From Xenoacremonium recifei (taxonomy: Eukaryota; Ascomycota; Sordariomycetes; Hypocreales; Nectriaceae), in contig WOFQ01000008.1 in assembly GCA_012184525.1 (NCBI GenBank), positions 744,001 to 808,000 on the forward strand: a stretch of 64,000 nucleotides of DNA, written 5' to 3'. Each line of letters starts with the position of its first letter. Position 1 is the first letter of the stretch. A program made the position numbers and the translations under genes. Shown here one piece after another: positions 32,467 to 45,093 of the stretch. The notes under the pieces are model-generated. The model worked only from the letters and a program-made list of their open reading frames with translations, made no database searches and had not been told where the DNA came from.

Positions 32467-35400
32467 GGTGGTGATGACTCCCAATTTGAATTTTGCGTGG
32501 GGATGTTGGCAATGGCGGGGTACTGAAATCCTGATCGCCCGATCCGATTAGCGACAGCCAGCGACCAGCAGCTACGGTGCATTGAGGTAGGGACGACAGG
32601 TAGAGGTGGTAGATAGGGCGACATCAGGAGACCTACCGGAGACAACGCCTGAACGGGCCTTTATGCAAAGATGCGGCCTCTTGGTGAGTCCCAATGAGTG
32701 AGTCGTGAATCTGGGGCTCGGGGAGCCTCGCCGAGCTTGGATCAAGTGGCCCACTGGGTCAAGAGATGCAACGGGAAAGAGATATTCTAAAGGCGAATAC
32801 TTTCTCAATGGTGTGATGAGACTTTGGAGAAGTTGTGGCGCGTAAGATCGGTCGGAATGCCTGGAGATGTTGAGACAAGGCTCACGCAAGTCACGGGTTA
32901 CGGAGGGTTGTTGGAGTTGAGATCGGCGGGTCGAGAGGAGCCTGTCGGGGGACTCGGGCAGTGGGAGGAATAGTCCAGAATCCAGTCCCACTTGCTTACA
33001 ATACCGGCCCTGTCCAATGAAGATATCGAGAGACTTCGCCCCTTCTTACCGGCGCTTGGCCTCTTTCGGTAGGCACTTCTGGCTGTCTCAACTGCGGCCG
33101 CCCGTCATGGTGGTAAGAGGGAACCTGGACGGCGATGAGAAACTGCCAAGACCGAACGCTTATGAGAATCTAGAGTGCCTTGAATTTCATACACCGACGC
33201 GTTCTATGTAGATCTCACCCGCAATAAGACACCAACGCTTGCACGTTTGACCACCGGAAAGTCTCCTCATTTCTACGTCGTCCACATACATACATACCGA
33301 TCCGTGAACGGAGCCATTAAGCCGGGCCGGCATACCGGCATATCAGGTTGCCCATTGGGGGCTTTGCCCGGAGCTGGGCTACTCCGGACCTCAAATAGCT
33401 TTGGTGAAGACAGGAGATGGAGGCGCTAGAACTGGCGCAATGTCTGGGGGTAACACGGCACTTGGATGTAGCGCCGGGGTCGTGGTGTGATATCCCCTTC
33501 TCCATACCCCGGATATACTATAGGCAGTCGAGCATGTAAGAACAAGTAAAGGGCAAAGAGACATCACATCCTCTCGGAGCCAATGGATTGTTGTGCAGCT
33601 CGCAGCAATCCTTTGCTTTCTCACCGCCTGGATGGCGTCGACGGGTTTGGGCGACAGCGTCTGGTGTTGCATTTTCGGTGGATGCTGATCTTTCCCGGGC
33701 AAGGAGGCTTGGAGAGCGCCGGCTGTACTATTCATGGTTGCTTGGAAACCGGCATGCTGTGGTTCGATGTACAGTTTTGACGTTGGGGAAACCAGGACGC
33801 TCTGTAACCCAATTCAAGTTGCTTGAATCTTCCGATGTACCCCAGGCCAGGGTCGGCTCAAGGAGACGGCGAATCAAGTGTGCAGGAATGTGTGATACCA
33901 AGTACATTGGACCAAGGTTGTGCTCCGTCTGGTTCGTGACCTTGGTACCGTCTGTAGGATGCGCCTTCAACCGGGAGACTCGCCCTGGACACCTCCCGGA
34001 CTTGAGATCGCGATCAGTAGCTTCAGAATAAGAACAAGACGCCATAAAGTGCAACGGAAGGAAATCAAGTGGGATGGTTCGAGTTGCATCGTTACTGAGG
34101 GGACAGAACCACGAGGGTGGCTGTACAACAGCCATGATCACGACCAAAATACGGAGCTTGATTCTGATGCTCAGGCATTTGTCAGCTGGACGGCCGCAGG
34201 TGCATTAGAACATGCATGGCGCTGCTGGGAGTGGTGGGCACGGGACGTGAGGGGGAGAGGCCAAAGCAGGGCGTCGATTCGCCCGTCGATGCATGAATAT
34301 TGTTCCGGCGATAGCGATGATGCTATAGGCAGAGCTGGCCGAGCCGAGGAGCTGAGGGGTCGATCGAAGCTGGGAAGGGTTGCGTGCTGGCAACACCTGC
34401 TGCCACCTCGCGACAATTTGGGGTGGATGAAGGTTTGTCGGCAGTTTGCTTTGGAGAGGTTCCATGGTGCGAGGACGGAGGACGGAGGACGAATCCCTAC
34501 GGGATGCATGGATGATGTCGAGTAACGGCACCAGGAAGCTCCATGAACGACGGCCGTCAAGGGGGAGGGCTAAACGGGTAAACAGACGAGGGCCATGAGC
34601 TCACTGATGCAGGCCTCACGGGACTCGGGGCGGGTAGTCAGGCATAACGGGGGGAGAAACCACAGCATTGAGTGGCATCAATCTGAAGCACCGGGGTGCC
34701 ACACTGCACGTATTTGCCATGGCAAGGTGACTCATGGCCAAGACGCGCCTCGTTCGACGCGAGCTGCGGCAAGCCTCAGAGTGTGATCGCTGAGTGATAT
34801 ATGCGGGCGAGCAGCGTTAGGGAGCGGTATTAGAGCCTTTCCTGCCGCGTGCATGGCGCCTCCTCCACCGACTACGGACGCCTCTATTGGAGTCTGTCTG
34901 GCTGGCTGGCGAGCTGGATGAGCCCGAGCCCTCGTGCCCATTGTCGATGTTCTTTTCAGTGAGCGGCCCAGCGGAAGACAGACAAGACGCCAACCCGAGA
35001 CATACAGACAGAGCAGAGAGACAGACGCACCGGAAGGCAGGGAGGATCAGCTTGGTTATGACGATAGCTGGCTGACTGTACGCTCACCCGCAGGCTCCGG
35101 CCCGCCTCCGCGACACCGATGTTAGTGGTCATGGGAGGAGCAGAAGTTGCGCTTCCGCAGTAGCGCTGCAACTCAGGGCGCAGTGAGACATCCGGCAAGG
35201 AAGGCCTCGAGGGATGTCCCCGTTGACAAAAATTTTGCTTTTCTTTTTCTGGGGCATTGTTTGAGGGGTATGGTGAGGCTGGGCGCAGATAAGGGCCGAC
35301 GGGTTGAACGCCTAGGCGGGTTACAAGGGCGATAGGTAGATTCATGCAGAGAGTCAAATTGTTTCTGTTTCTCGGCGCGGAGAGCCTGTGAGAGGACGCT

Positions 35401-36177
35401 CCGGCGCCCAAACGAAACAACGACCAGGGCTCCAGGGCTGGATCTGGATGGAAGGCGAGACTTCTGGGCTGGTGCTGGCGCTGGCGCTGGTGCTGGTGCG
35501 TGGGGTCGGTCGGCGAGCGCCCAAACCCTGGAAGTCCAAGTCCAGGTGCTACTATTAGCCTTTGCCAGCGTTGAAACAGCAGCTCAGCAGGCTAGTGCCA
35601 GTCTGAGGGTGGGTGGTGATTGGTCGATGCGCGGCTTCCCCCGCTTATTGTATCATGAGAGGAACGCGAGCCACGGCTCGGTTGACCATCGTGAAGGAAG
35701 GCTCCCCGACGGAACTTTGTGAACTTTGTCCTCAGCCATCTCGCTCCACGGCCGCCCAACTATCGCGACTCCAGCCCGTCGACTGCCTGCCCCTGCCCGA
35801 CTGTCTTCCTGTTCAATCTTTTCTGGCTGTCAATCGGCCCCGGACTGGCCGCCCTCTCGCCGTTCTGCCCTCCCGGACCGACGCCGTGCGAGAGAGTCAG
35901 TCAGAGACAGCCAGCCAGGACGGCGATTCTCCTCCCGTCGATGCCCGTTGCTGCCCGCTCCTCGAATTCCTCCCGCGTCACTTCGAGACACCTGAGCCGG
36001 CGATCTCCAGTCATGTCGTCGACTCTCGCGGGTCTGTAGTCCTGGCGCCCTGGCCAGACCCCCGAGTCTTCCCCTCTTCTGCCACCGAACCGTCGTCATT
36101 CATCGCTTGCACCGAGCCGCCGTGCCTGAATATCACCACCCATCCGTGCTCGTCCGGGCCTCACGGCTCTCGCGGCC
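32467..36177. promoter_or_regulatory. 3.7-kb divergent intergenic region, bZIP / RIM15
   Basis: Largest gene-free stretch in the window. Short frames on both strands have no family resemblance. Three copies of a 7-bp unit lie at 34471-34491, and a GCTGGTGCTGGCG-type simple repeat at about 35466-35500. From 35700 to the RIM15 ATG the strand is strongly CT/CC-rich and probably untranslated leader. An open frame starting at ATG 35655 runs through to 36494 and overlaps the RIM15 start out of frame. Confidence 0.5.
34471..34491 (+). repeat. GAGGACG x3 tandem repeat
   Basis: Three adjoining copies of a 7-bp unit in intergenic sequence. No function can be assigned. Confidence 0.6.
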
Positions 36178-39100
36178 ATGGAATCGCCGGCCGGAGCCTC
36201 GCTGGCTCCTCCCGCTGTTGCCTCGCTGCGGGCACAGTCGGCCACGGCCATGGAGAGGTCCCTGAGCCAAGACATCCGAGAGGAGCGCGAGGAACTCCGC
36301 GAAGCCGCCGAACAGACCCTCAATGTCATTGTCGACCTGAACCTCGACGGCACCATCAAATGGGTCAGCCCTTCCTGGACCGATGTCGTGGGCACCCAGT
36401 TCGAAACGGTCAATGGCATCCCCATTTCCGACTTGATCGTCAGCGAGAACAAGACTGTCTTCACCGAGGTCGTCGAATCCATGAAGACGGATGACTCCAG
36501 GAGCCACCGAGTCCGCTTCACCGTCCAGCTGGGACCATTGTCCAAATTGCTGTCCATCGACGAGATCCAAGATGTCGAAATCGAGAACCCGCAGCCGCAG
36601 ACCGTAGACCTCGAGGCCCAAGGTATCATGGTGTATGACAGCGTGTCGGGCGGAGAGAGTCATGTAAGATCAAGAACCCTACTTCCGGCTGGTTTTTATG
36701 CTCACAATGTCCCTTTAGACCATGTGGATGCTGCGACCTTGGATCGCTCGCGAGATCAAAATCGACCTTCCTTCCGTCATCGTCAATTCCTTGGGCTCTG
36801 GAGCAGAGGTCCTTGCCGGTTATCTGACACAGCTTGCCGAGTCCGGTCTGGAAGACCCTGAACAGAATATCCCGCCGCCACCAGTCCTCTGCCGAATATG
36901 CGAGCGCCAGATCCCCCGTTGGTGGTTCGAAAAGCACACGGAACTTTGTCTTCAGGAGCATCGAGCAGAGATGGATGTTCAAATGAGCCAGGAAAACCTA
37001 GTTGAACATCGCCATTCTATCGTCAAAGTGCTCGATGCTCTGGAGGCTCGCAAGAGCAGATCGATGACGGGAGACCAAACCACCATCCCTATGGCGGAAT
37101 ACAAAGGGTTGCCCATTGGCCCACCTCCGTCCACTCAATCTTCCCCGGGCAGTTCGTTACCCCGTTCGAGAGAGCGATCGGGCGGATATGGGCACACTAG
37201 AGCGCGCTCATTTGCCGTCCGTCGGCCTCAAGCCCGGATAGTTGAGCTGCTCATGGATCTGTGTGACACGGCAATCGAGATTAGCACACCTGCAATCAAG
37301 GAGACATCTACAACACAGAACAACGGGGAGTTTCGAACACAGTCGCCTCAGTCGGAGTCAAGGATATCGCAGGTGCTGCAATGGCAGTCTCCGAGTACCA
37401 ACACTCTGGAGCAGGAACAGGGTCTGGCGCTCCTATGCTCCGATACCGAGAAAGTGTCGAGAGCTAAAGTTGATGCTGTTTTCCGACATCGAAAGATCAT
37501 TGAGTATGCAGAGCGCATTCGAATAGAGCTGGCGGTTCTTGTTCAAGATTGCATCGAGGAAGCCATGTCCAAAGCAGCCCGCTTAGCTGCTGGCGAGGAC
37601 CTGAGCGACTCCACCGGAGAAGACAGCCTCGAGGAGCAGTACGATGAAGGTGACGAGGAAATGGTTCCAGAAGATGAAGGAACAGTGGAGCTTACTCGAG
37701 AAGAGAGTGCTCCTGAACCTCTCAACAGCCCATCTGCTCTGGCAGCGGCATTGCGGCAGATTGATCTCTCAGAAGGTCGCAACCGCTCTCGTCCGACATC
37801 GTTCATCGCGTCCACACGATCAAGCAGTCCGAAGGAGTGTCCAACTCCGCGATCTCACTTCGGTGGCCCTAGTAGTTTGGGACTTCCCCGGGATACTAGG
37901 CGAGATTCGCTTTATCTGGAGGGCGAGATTGTTGATAGTGAGGGTAGTCTTCGCTCATCGTCTGTCACTTCTAGGAATGCTCCTAGGACCGAATCGCCAA
38001 TCTCTGAGTTTGGAGATCTTAGACGGGCTGCCAGTGCTAGACGCCGCCATCGACGAAGTCTCATTCTGCCTGGGTCATCCTCTCCCCGACGTCAGGAGTC
38101 GCCATCCAGACCGGCCCCTCCAGCATCCCCTCTTCGCATAAAGCCCCGAGGTCTGCCTCTTTATCAAGATGGGGTCATCTCCCCAGAAGCCTCACCTATG
38201 CTGCCGGGTAGCGATTTCAGCTCTCCAGCTCCGATAGCCAGCCGCCATCATCGGCGACAATCGTCAGCCGCGATTTCTGATTTTGTTATGAAGCCACCCC
38301 CCTCGCCAAGGCTAGGGGCAAATCAGCCGCCTCCTCAGGCTCGACCTACACAACCGTCCATCAAGGACTTCGAGATTATTAAGCCTATCAGCAAAGGTGC
38401 ATTTGGCAGCGTGTATTTGTCAAAGAAAAAGTCAACAGGCGAATATTTTGCTATAAAGGTGCTCAAGAAGGCGGACATGGTTGCAAAGAATCAAGTTGGA
38501 AATGTCAAGGCAGAGCGTGCCATCATGATGTGGCAAGGAGAGAGTGATTTTGTTGCCAAACTATACTGGACATTTTCCAGCAAGGACTATCTTTATCTGG
38601 TCATGGAATACCTCAACGGCGGCGACTGTGCATCTCTTATCAAGGTTCTGGGTGGTCTCCCAGAAGAATGGGTGAAGAAGTATCTCGGAGAAGTCGTTCT
38701 GGGTGTTGAGCATCTTCATGGCCGAGGTATTATCCATCGAGATCTGAAGCCAGACAACCTTCTCATCGACCAAAAGGGCCACCTCAAGCTGACGGACTTT
38801 GGTCTTTCACGCATGGGTCTCGTAGGTCGTCAGAAGAGAGCTCTAAATAATGAAAGCTCGGATGGAACTCCGGATCTCCTGAAGCAGGGCCCGTTTGCTC
38901 GCTCAGCATCGATCGCGTCCTCAAGATCTACGTCGCTCGATTTGCACGGGCATGTACATTCACCCACAATGACGCCTCAGATGACTCCTGAAGTCGGGAG
39001 CTTGGTCCAGCCATCTTACTTCAGCTTGGGCCAGGACAATCGCCGGATCTCGAACAGCCATCGCAGCGACAGCGGAGGAAGCGAGACATTGGCACACATG

Positions 39101-41980
39101 CTCACGAACTTTTCATTGCACGACTCGGAGCCTGGATCGCATCCAAACAGCGTCAAGTCGCCGCTAGATGAGGAGGTGATTCTTCATGGGTCCCCAGATC
39201 TCCAGGCACATATCAATTCGAAGATTAGCATGGACACCCACCCGAGAAACTCGCTTCCACCGGCTCCGATGATGCCACCACCGATGGCCCTGTTTGACCC
39301 GGAAGACACCAACCGGAGATTCGTGGGCACGCCCGATTACCTGGCACCTGAAACGATCAAAGGCGACAAACAAGACGAGACCAGCGATTGGTGGTCAGTA
39401 GGCTGCATCATGTTCGAGTTTCTCTATGGCATTCCTCCATTCCACGCTGGTGAAGCAGAGCATGTATTTGAAAATATTTTGGCGCGGAAGATCTTGTGGC
39501 CCGATGAGACAGAATGCGAGCCAATTTCTGACGAGGCTAAGGACCTCATCAACAAACTTCTATGCATGGAGCCTCAGCAACGCTTGGGGGCTAACCGTGA
39601 AGAGAAATACTCGTCCGGAGGCGAAGAAATCCGGAATCATCCCTGGTTTGAAGGCGTAAACTGGGACACGTTGCTCGAGGATGAGGCTCAGTTTGTTCCC
39701 CAGCCTGAGAACCCTGAGGATACTGAGTATTTCGATGCCAGAGGTGCGGTTCTCCAGTCATTCGCCGAAGAGATGGAAGATCAAACCTCACCTCCATCCT
39801 CAACCGCTGGCTCGGAGTACCCCGATCGGCCTCACGATGCTCTTTCACGAGTGCGATCTCAAGTCAATTCTATTAGCCGAAAACTTATGCCTCTGCACAT
39901 TCCTCCACATGTCAGAGATCTGAAGTCAAGGCGGCTGAGCGAGCCCGTGGCTGTGGATGACTTTGGATCGTTTTCCTTCAAAAACCTTCCCGTGCTTGAG
40001 AAAGCCAACAAGGACGTGATACAGAAGTTGCGAGCAGAGGCCCTGGCAGCGCAGACGAAGCAGGCTGCTTGCGTGAGCCCCGGAGGGCCCAATATCATGA
40101 CGCCTGCGCCTTCGCTCGAGGGCAGCCCGGTGTTGACAAACCCCCTTCAGAGGACGATATCGAACGCCAAGAACCGTCCACAGTCACCATCAGGCTTTTC
40201 ACATGTTACGGCATCTCCAAGTCGTGTTTCACAGCCATCCTCGCCGTTGCTGGTGTCTTTCGTCACGGGCCAAGGACCGGAGGGCCGAAGGAAAGCATCA
40301 AGCAATTCCTCAAGTCTCTCTCATCAGTCGGCAGCATCACTTCAGCCTACTTCGGCTTTTGAGATCCCTAAGGTACCGCCCAGTCTCCAGAAGGCAGCTA
40401 CAACAGTGGCAGCAGGATCGCCCGTCAAGGGACGCGGCGCGGCACCACCACCACTATCCCTGTCGCCACAGAAGACGATCTCAACGCCTCGGCAGTCTAG
40501 CAATTCGTCAGCAGGAAGATCAAGATCCTTGACAGTCGGTTCTCAGTCCCAAGATGGTAGTCCCATCGCGTCCGACATTCTGCAGCACCACCGCAACCGT
40601 CGAAGCCAAGTCTTTGACATGTCTCCGTCGTCATCTGACAACGAGGGCGGTGAGAAGCATAGCGCCCTTCTTCGGGTCCAGCGACGAAGACAGAGCTCAC
40701 GACGGCTTTCCCAGATTGCTTTTGATGGAGGACCTACCTTCCGACCATTGGATGTGCTTATATGTGAAGACCATCCGGTATCGCGAATGGTCATGGAGAA
40801 GCTGCTAGAGAAGCTTCGGTGCCGCACCATTTCGGTTCCCAACGGATCAGAAGCTGTGCGCTACTCGATGAGCGAGATCAAGTTCGATGTCATCTTCCTC
40901 GAGTACAAGCTGCCTCAAATCAACGGAGCCGACGTGGCACGCATGATTCGGGAAACAAAGAATGCCAATTCGCACACGCCAATTGTTGCCATAACAGCGT
41001 ACCTTAAGGAGCTACAGGCACCGCACTACTTCGATTCCCTGATTGAGAAACCGATCAGTTCCTCTAAGCTCACCGAAGTTCTGCGAGGATTGTGTCAATG
41101 GAGACCAGAATCTCCAGGGCAAAGTGCATCTTACAGCTTGGCCCGACCAATCCCGTCCAGTCTTCGAAAGGCAAATTCGAGAGTGGAGGACAGCCCGACA
41201 TCTAGTTCTTCTGTGTTTGCTGGGCGACTGGGGGCAGCTATGATGTCAAGCCGTGAAGACTCAATCAGTTCATCGCTGTTTGGTGATTCAGAATCAGTCA
41301 CGACAGACGACGTGCCGATCGTTATCAGCCGTAAGGCGACGAACGAATGGGATGAAGGCTTGGGGATCACCACCGACAACGACGTCCTCGGAGCGGTGGA
41401 CATACCCGGCAAAGCGGTTCCGCACCTGCTCAGCCAGCAATCTGCGCCGGGACAGATGGAACATGGCCCCCGGGCTCTCGAGCGGTTCAAGAGCAAGAGA
41501 GAACCGGGAGAGCGCCGGACATCGGAGAGCACGGAGTCGGCCGACGACGAAGACGAAGACGGCGAGCCGGGCCGCGAGAAGCAGGCTCGTCGCAGCAGTA
41601 AGCCGTTGGCCGGCAAGCCAGTGCTGCCAAGCTCCAAGCTGGGCATCGAAATGATGCGGGCCAACAGTCACGACAGCGTGACAATCGGCTCCGAGAGCAC
41701 TCCGGAAGCGGTGACCCAGGTGGCCACAACGCCGTCCAAGGAGGTCGATATGGAAGCCATGCTTGAAGGCGGAGTAGGAGACGAACCGGCAGCAGCATCA
41801 GCACATACACCCCCGCAAGCTGCCGGAGCCAAGTCGGACTCCTTACCGGCGGATGAGAACGACGACGATAATACTGTGGAAGCTACCCCGCGACCACTCA
41901 GCACGGTGCGGATCGACGAGGATGGGAATATAGTCGGTCTGGTTGACGAGGAGGCGACGCCACGTCCGCTGGGGAAATGA
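36178..41980 (+). CDS. RIM15: Rim15-type protein kinase (PAS, AGC kinase, receiver-like domain)
   Basis: Exons 36178-36663 and 36719-41980 (55-bp intron, phase 0) give 1915 residues. A PAS-like domain lies at ~45-140 (IVDLNLDGTIKWVSPSWTDV). A small zinc motif, CRIC then HTELC, is at ~220. The AGC kinase spans ~709-1140: glycine loop SKGAFGSVY, AIKVLKK, HRDLKPDN, DFGLS, then a ~170-residue insert before GTPDYLAPE, the split typical of the Greatwall/Rim15 group. A response-regulator receiver lies at ~1501-1622. In the receiver, the acidic pair CEDHP and the Thr and Lys positions are kept, but the phosphoacceptor is Glu1557 (FLEYKLP). In yeast, Rim15 drives entry into quiescence below TORC1, PKA and Sch9 through endosulfines. 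In moulds it affects stress resistance and development. Confidence 0.95.
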
Positions 41981-44900
41981 GAGAACCCCAAGTCTCTCTT
42001 TTTAGAGAGAGAGAGATGACTGTCATCGGACTCTGTACTGAAAGAGAGTGAAAAAATTGGCGATACTTTTGTTGTATGCTTCTTCTTTGTTATCTATTCC
42101 TCTTACTTTTTTTCACCGCACACTCTCTTTTGTATGAACCGTAGCGCGGCGTTTGACTGGGGAGGAGAGGATTCTTGATCGTCTCATTACAGGTCGGAGG
42201 ATTTGTTGTGAGGTGAGCGAGATCGAGAGCAGACTGGACAAGGGATCGAGAGGATCATGGGACGGTCAAGTTGGAGTTTTCATTTACCTCTTCTTCCTTC
42301 GTTTCTTTTTTTTTTTTTCTTTCCTCCTCTAGCTTTTATTATTTGCTTTGTTTTTTGGGGAATGGCCTCTCTCAGGATGAAATCGTTGGGATGGCTTATT
42401 AGCAGTTGTGGTCCGGGTTTGGAGAAGACAGAGATGGGAGAGTGGCACACGACCATAGCCAGCATTCTCAGTTTACTTTTACCGGCAGACAGACACAAGA
42501 GACACAAACACAAAACACTGATGATACTTGTACACGTGGCAAAGTGAGTCCTAGTGGTGAGACTGCATGTGTTCAAGGTTGTGCATCCGCAATTGCTAGA
42601 CGAGTATGCAGTAAAGTAGACGCGATCGATCGTTGCAGAATTCGGTACCGACGACGTGGGGCCGGTTGCTGGGGTCTAGAACTTGCAATTATACGATTCA
42701 TGCGGCCTGTTCCTGCGGGAGGCGTCGAGTAGCTGTCAAAGTTTTTAGACTTTCGCCTTCGGGACGCCGAATTACCTAGTTGAGAGCTCGGTATGTGTGG
42801 TGGATGCAGGATCAAACATGTCACGCCTAGACGAGTAGGAGAACGGTAATAAATGACGCTATTTTTTTTGCCACGAGTTCTGGAAGGAATCTGGAGATAT
42901 TAGGGGCCAAAGAATAAAAGCCTAAACGCCCGAGGCGGAATGATGAAGCAGAAGCAAGTGCCGTGAAGCGGGCCGTGAGAGCGGATGCGGAAATGGAAAT
43001 GCCTCTGGGCCCGGCTTCCAAGCTGGCACTTGAATTGTGAGGCAGACATATGTGGGACAGGCAGCGGACCCGGGTCCAGCTCGAAACAAAGGCTGGGAGC
43101 CGAGGTCTTGGTCGAGCTGCAGGACCAGCACGCACTATTCCCAAGAGTTATGCGATGTGCAGTGATCCCCCCCGGACATCAAGCTTATCGTGGGTAAAGT
43201 GCAAAGTGGTGGAGACGGGCAGTCTTCATCTTGGATAGCTAAAGCGAGAACTGGCCAACCATGCGCGGCGGTGGCGTGCGGGAGACTGGGCTGGACCGGA
43301 TGAGGCCCTGGTCGGGTGTGTATCTTTCAATTTTATCGTCGAGGGGAAGGCGGGGTAAGTATCACGACAGACAAGATCAGACGAGTGAAGCATGAGAATG
43401 GACATCGCGAGTCTAGGCGGTGCACATCTATCTCGTCGAGTTTGAAAGAGGCGGTGGAAAGTGGCCGACGGTGGAGATGCGTGGAGGAGTCTGCTCGCGC
43501 ATCGTACGTGCCCGAGTCAAGCTTGATGCGCAGAACGGAGAGCTGGTGACCGGCAGATACGTATCACGATGTTGCCGGGCGAGACCTGGCGTTTCGTTTC
43601 GTTTCGCTTCAGATGAACGCCCCTCGGTCAGTGGTTCGAGAAAGGCCCTTTGCACGTCAGAACATGCGGCCCTGGGAGCATGAGATGGAAAAGCCCCAAA
43701 AGCATCACCGAGACACGCATCGACTATGCGCTACTGCCGCAGAGCAGTGGGTTGGGATAAGCATTCGGACCCTGGAAGCGTGAGTCGCTTGTGCAGCATC
43801 GTGGCTGGAGGTCAGTTTGTCTCACGCGAGCACTTTCCTCGTTGAGCCGAGGCGGTTGCGCGTTTCCCCTCCTCTTTCGTCAGTTGCGCCGCTGACGGGG
43901 GCCAAGCCTGCAGTGCTACGTCGGCGTTCGGGGGGGGGGGGGCCTTGCGGGTGTTCTGCAGCGCCAAGCGAGGGCACCCGCGGCGGCGGCCGGGGGGGTT
44001 TAGCAGGTTAGTTAGTGAGCGGCCAGTGACCTTTCAGCGCTGTCCGTCTGCCAAGTGTCGCCAAGGGCCGCCAAGAGATGGGACGCAACGCAACGGACGG
44101 GAATAAAATCGACGCTCCGAAGCAGACACGCGACTTGGCTTTTCGGATCTGCGGCAATCGATATCGCGCTGAAAAGGCAGGCGCGAACTCGCCGGCGTGC
44201 ACGTTGAGGCCTCGCGAACGCTGACTGCTCGATCGGGACACCGAACGGGCTTTATAGAAGATGGCATGGAGCGAGCACGAGGGGGCAATGGGCCGACCTG
44301 ACTGGATCTGGGCCTGGGATCTGGCTGCTCTAGCGCGCAGGATCCAGCGGTGATCCCTTCCGCGACGCTGCCGTCCGATCCGGTCACGCGCTCACTTGCT
44401 GTTCTGCGCGCATGGGAAAAGGGCCTTTCAGCACTGTTGGCCACCATGACCGACGCCGTCTAGGGCACCGAGAGCGGGTTCTCCCCCCGAAGAAATGCAT
44501 GATCTCGACTAAGTCAGGCCTAGCAGAGCCTAGCAAAGGACCCGAAGCGACTGCCATGTGGTGGTTCCCAGTGGCTCCCAGTGGTTCTGTGGCTTGCGCT
44601 TGACCTTTCGCCCGCCCACTAACCCATCCTCCGCCCCTGGTCGCGGTTCATCGAAGGAGTCTCACTTTTTTTTTTTCTGCTTGTGGAGGGAAGCCCATGG
44701 CCATGCAATCGCGCACGTTGTGCATTCCCGCACGCTGACTGGCTGGATGCGGCCGCTGTCGAGGTGTCCCAATGCGTCGCCTCATGACGCTCTCCCCGAG
44801 TGCAACGGCCGTGGACGATCGACTCAAATACTGCCCACGCCGCGCGCTCGGGAAACCATGGAAGGACCTTCTCCAGCATCGTCTGAACGCCTCAAGCCCG

Positions 44901-45093
44901 TGAGCCAGTCTTCAGCAGGTCCATTGCGAGACGTGGCTGCTCAATTGCTGCATTAGCTGCCGCCATTGAGCCTTCTGCCTTGGTGTTGAACACTCACTGA
45001 CAGCTTATCACTGTCCCGTGTACCACCACTCTGCTCAAACACTCTTAGAGAAAAAGATCAGCATCACCTCGCTGTTCTCGACAAGTCGCCAAA
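41981..45093. promoter_or_regulatory. 3.1-kb intergenic region, RIM15 3' flank and transporter promoter
   Basis: Starts with GA-repeat and poly-T trailer sequence (about 42000-42320), followed by mixed sequence without a supported gene. A run of 13 G lies at 43930-43942. Two CACGTT motifs lie at 44200-44205 and 44714-44719, upstream of the phosphate-type transporter. The leader just before 45094 is rich in CT and CAC. Short frames on both strands look random. Confidence 0.5.
43930..43942 (+). repeat. G13 homopolymer
   Basis: Thirteen consecutive G residues in intergenic sequence, a likely site of length variation or sequencing error. Confidence 0.7.

Noticed and set aside
33728..34147. 139-codon minus-strand frame in the bZIP/RIM15 gap
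   Set aside because: No family resemblance, overlapped by frames on the other strand, and no clear splice partners.
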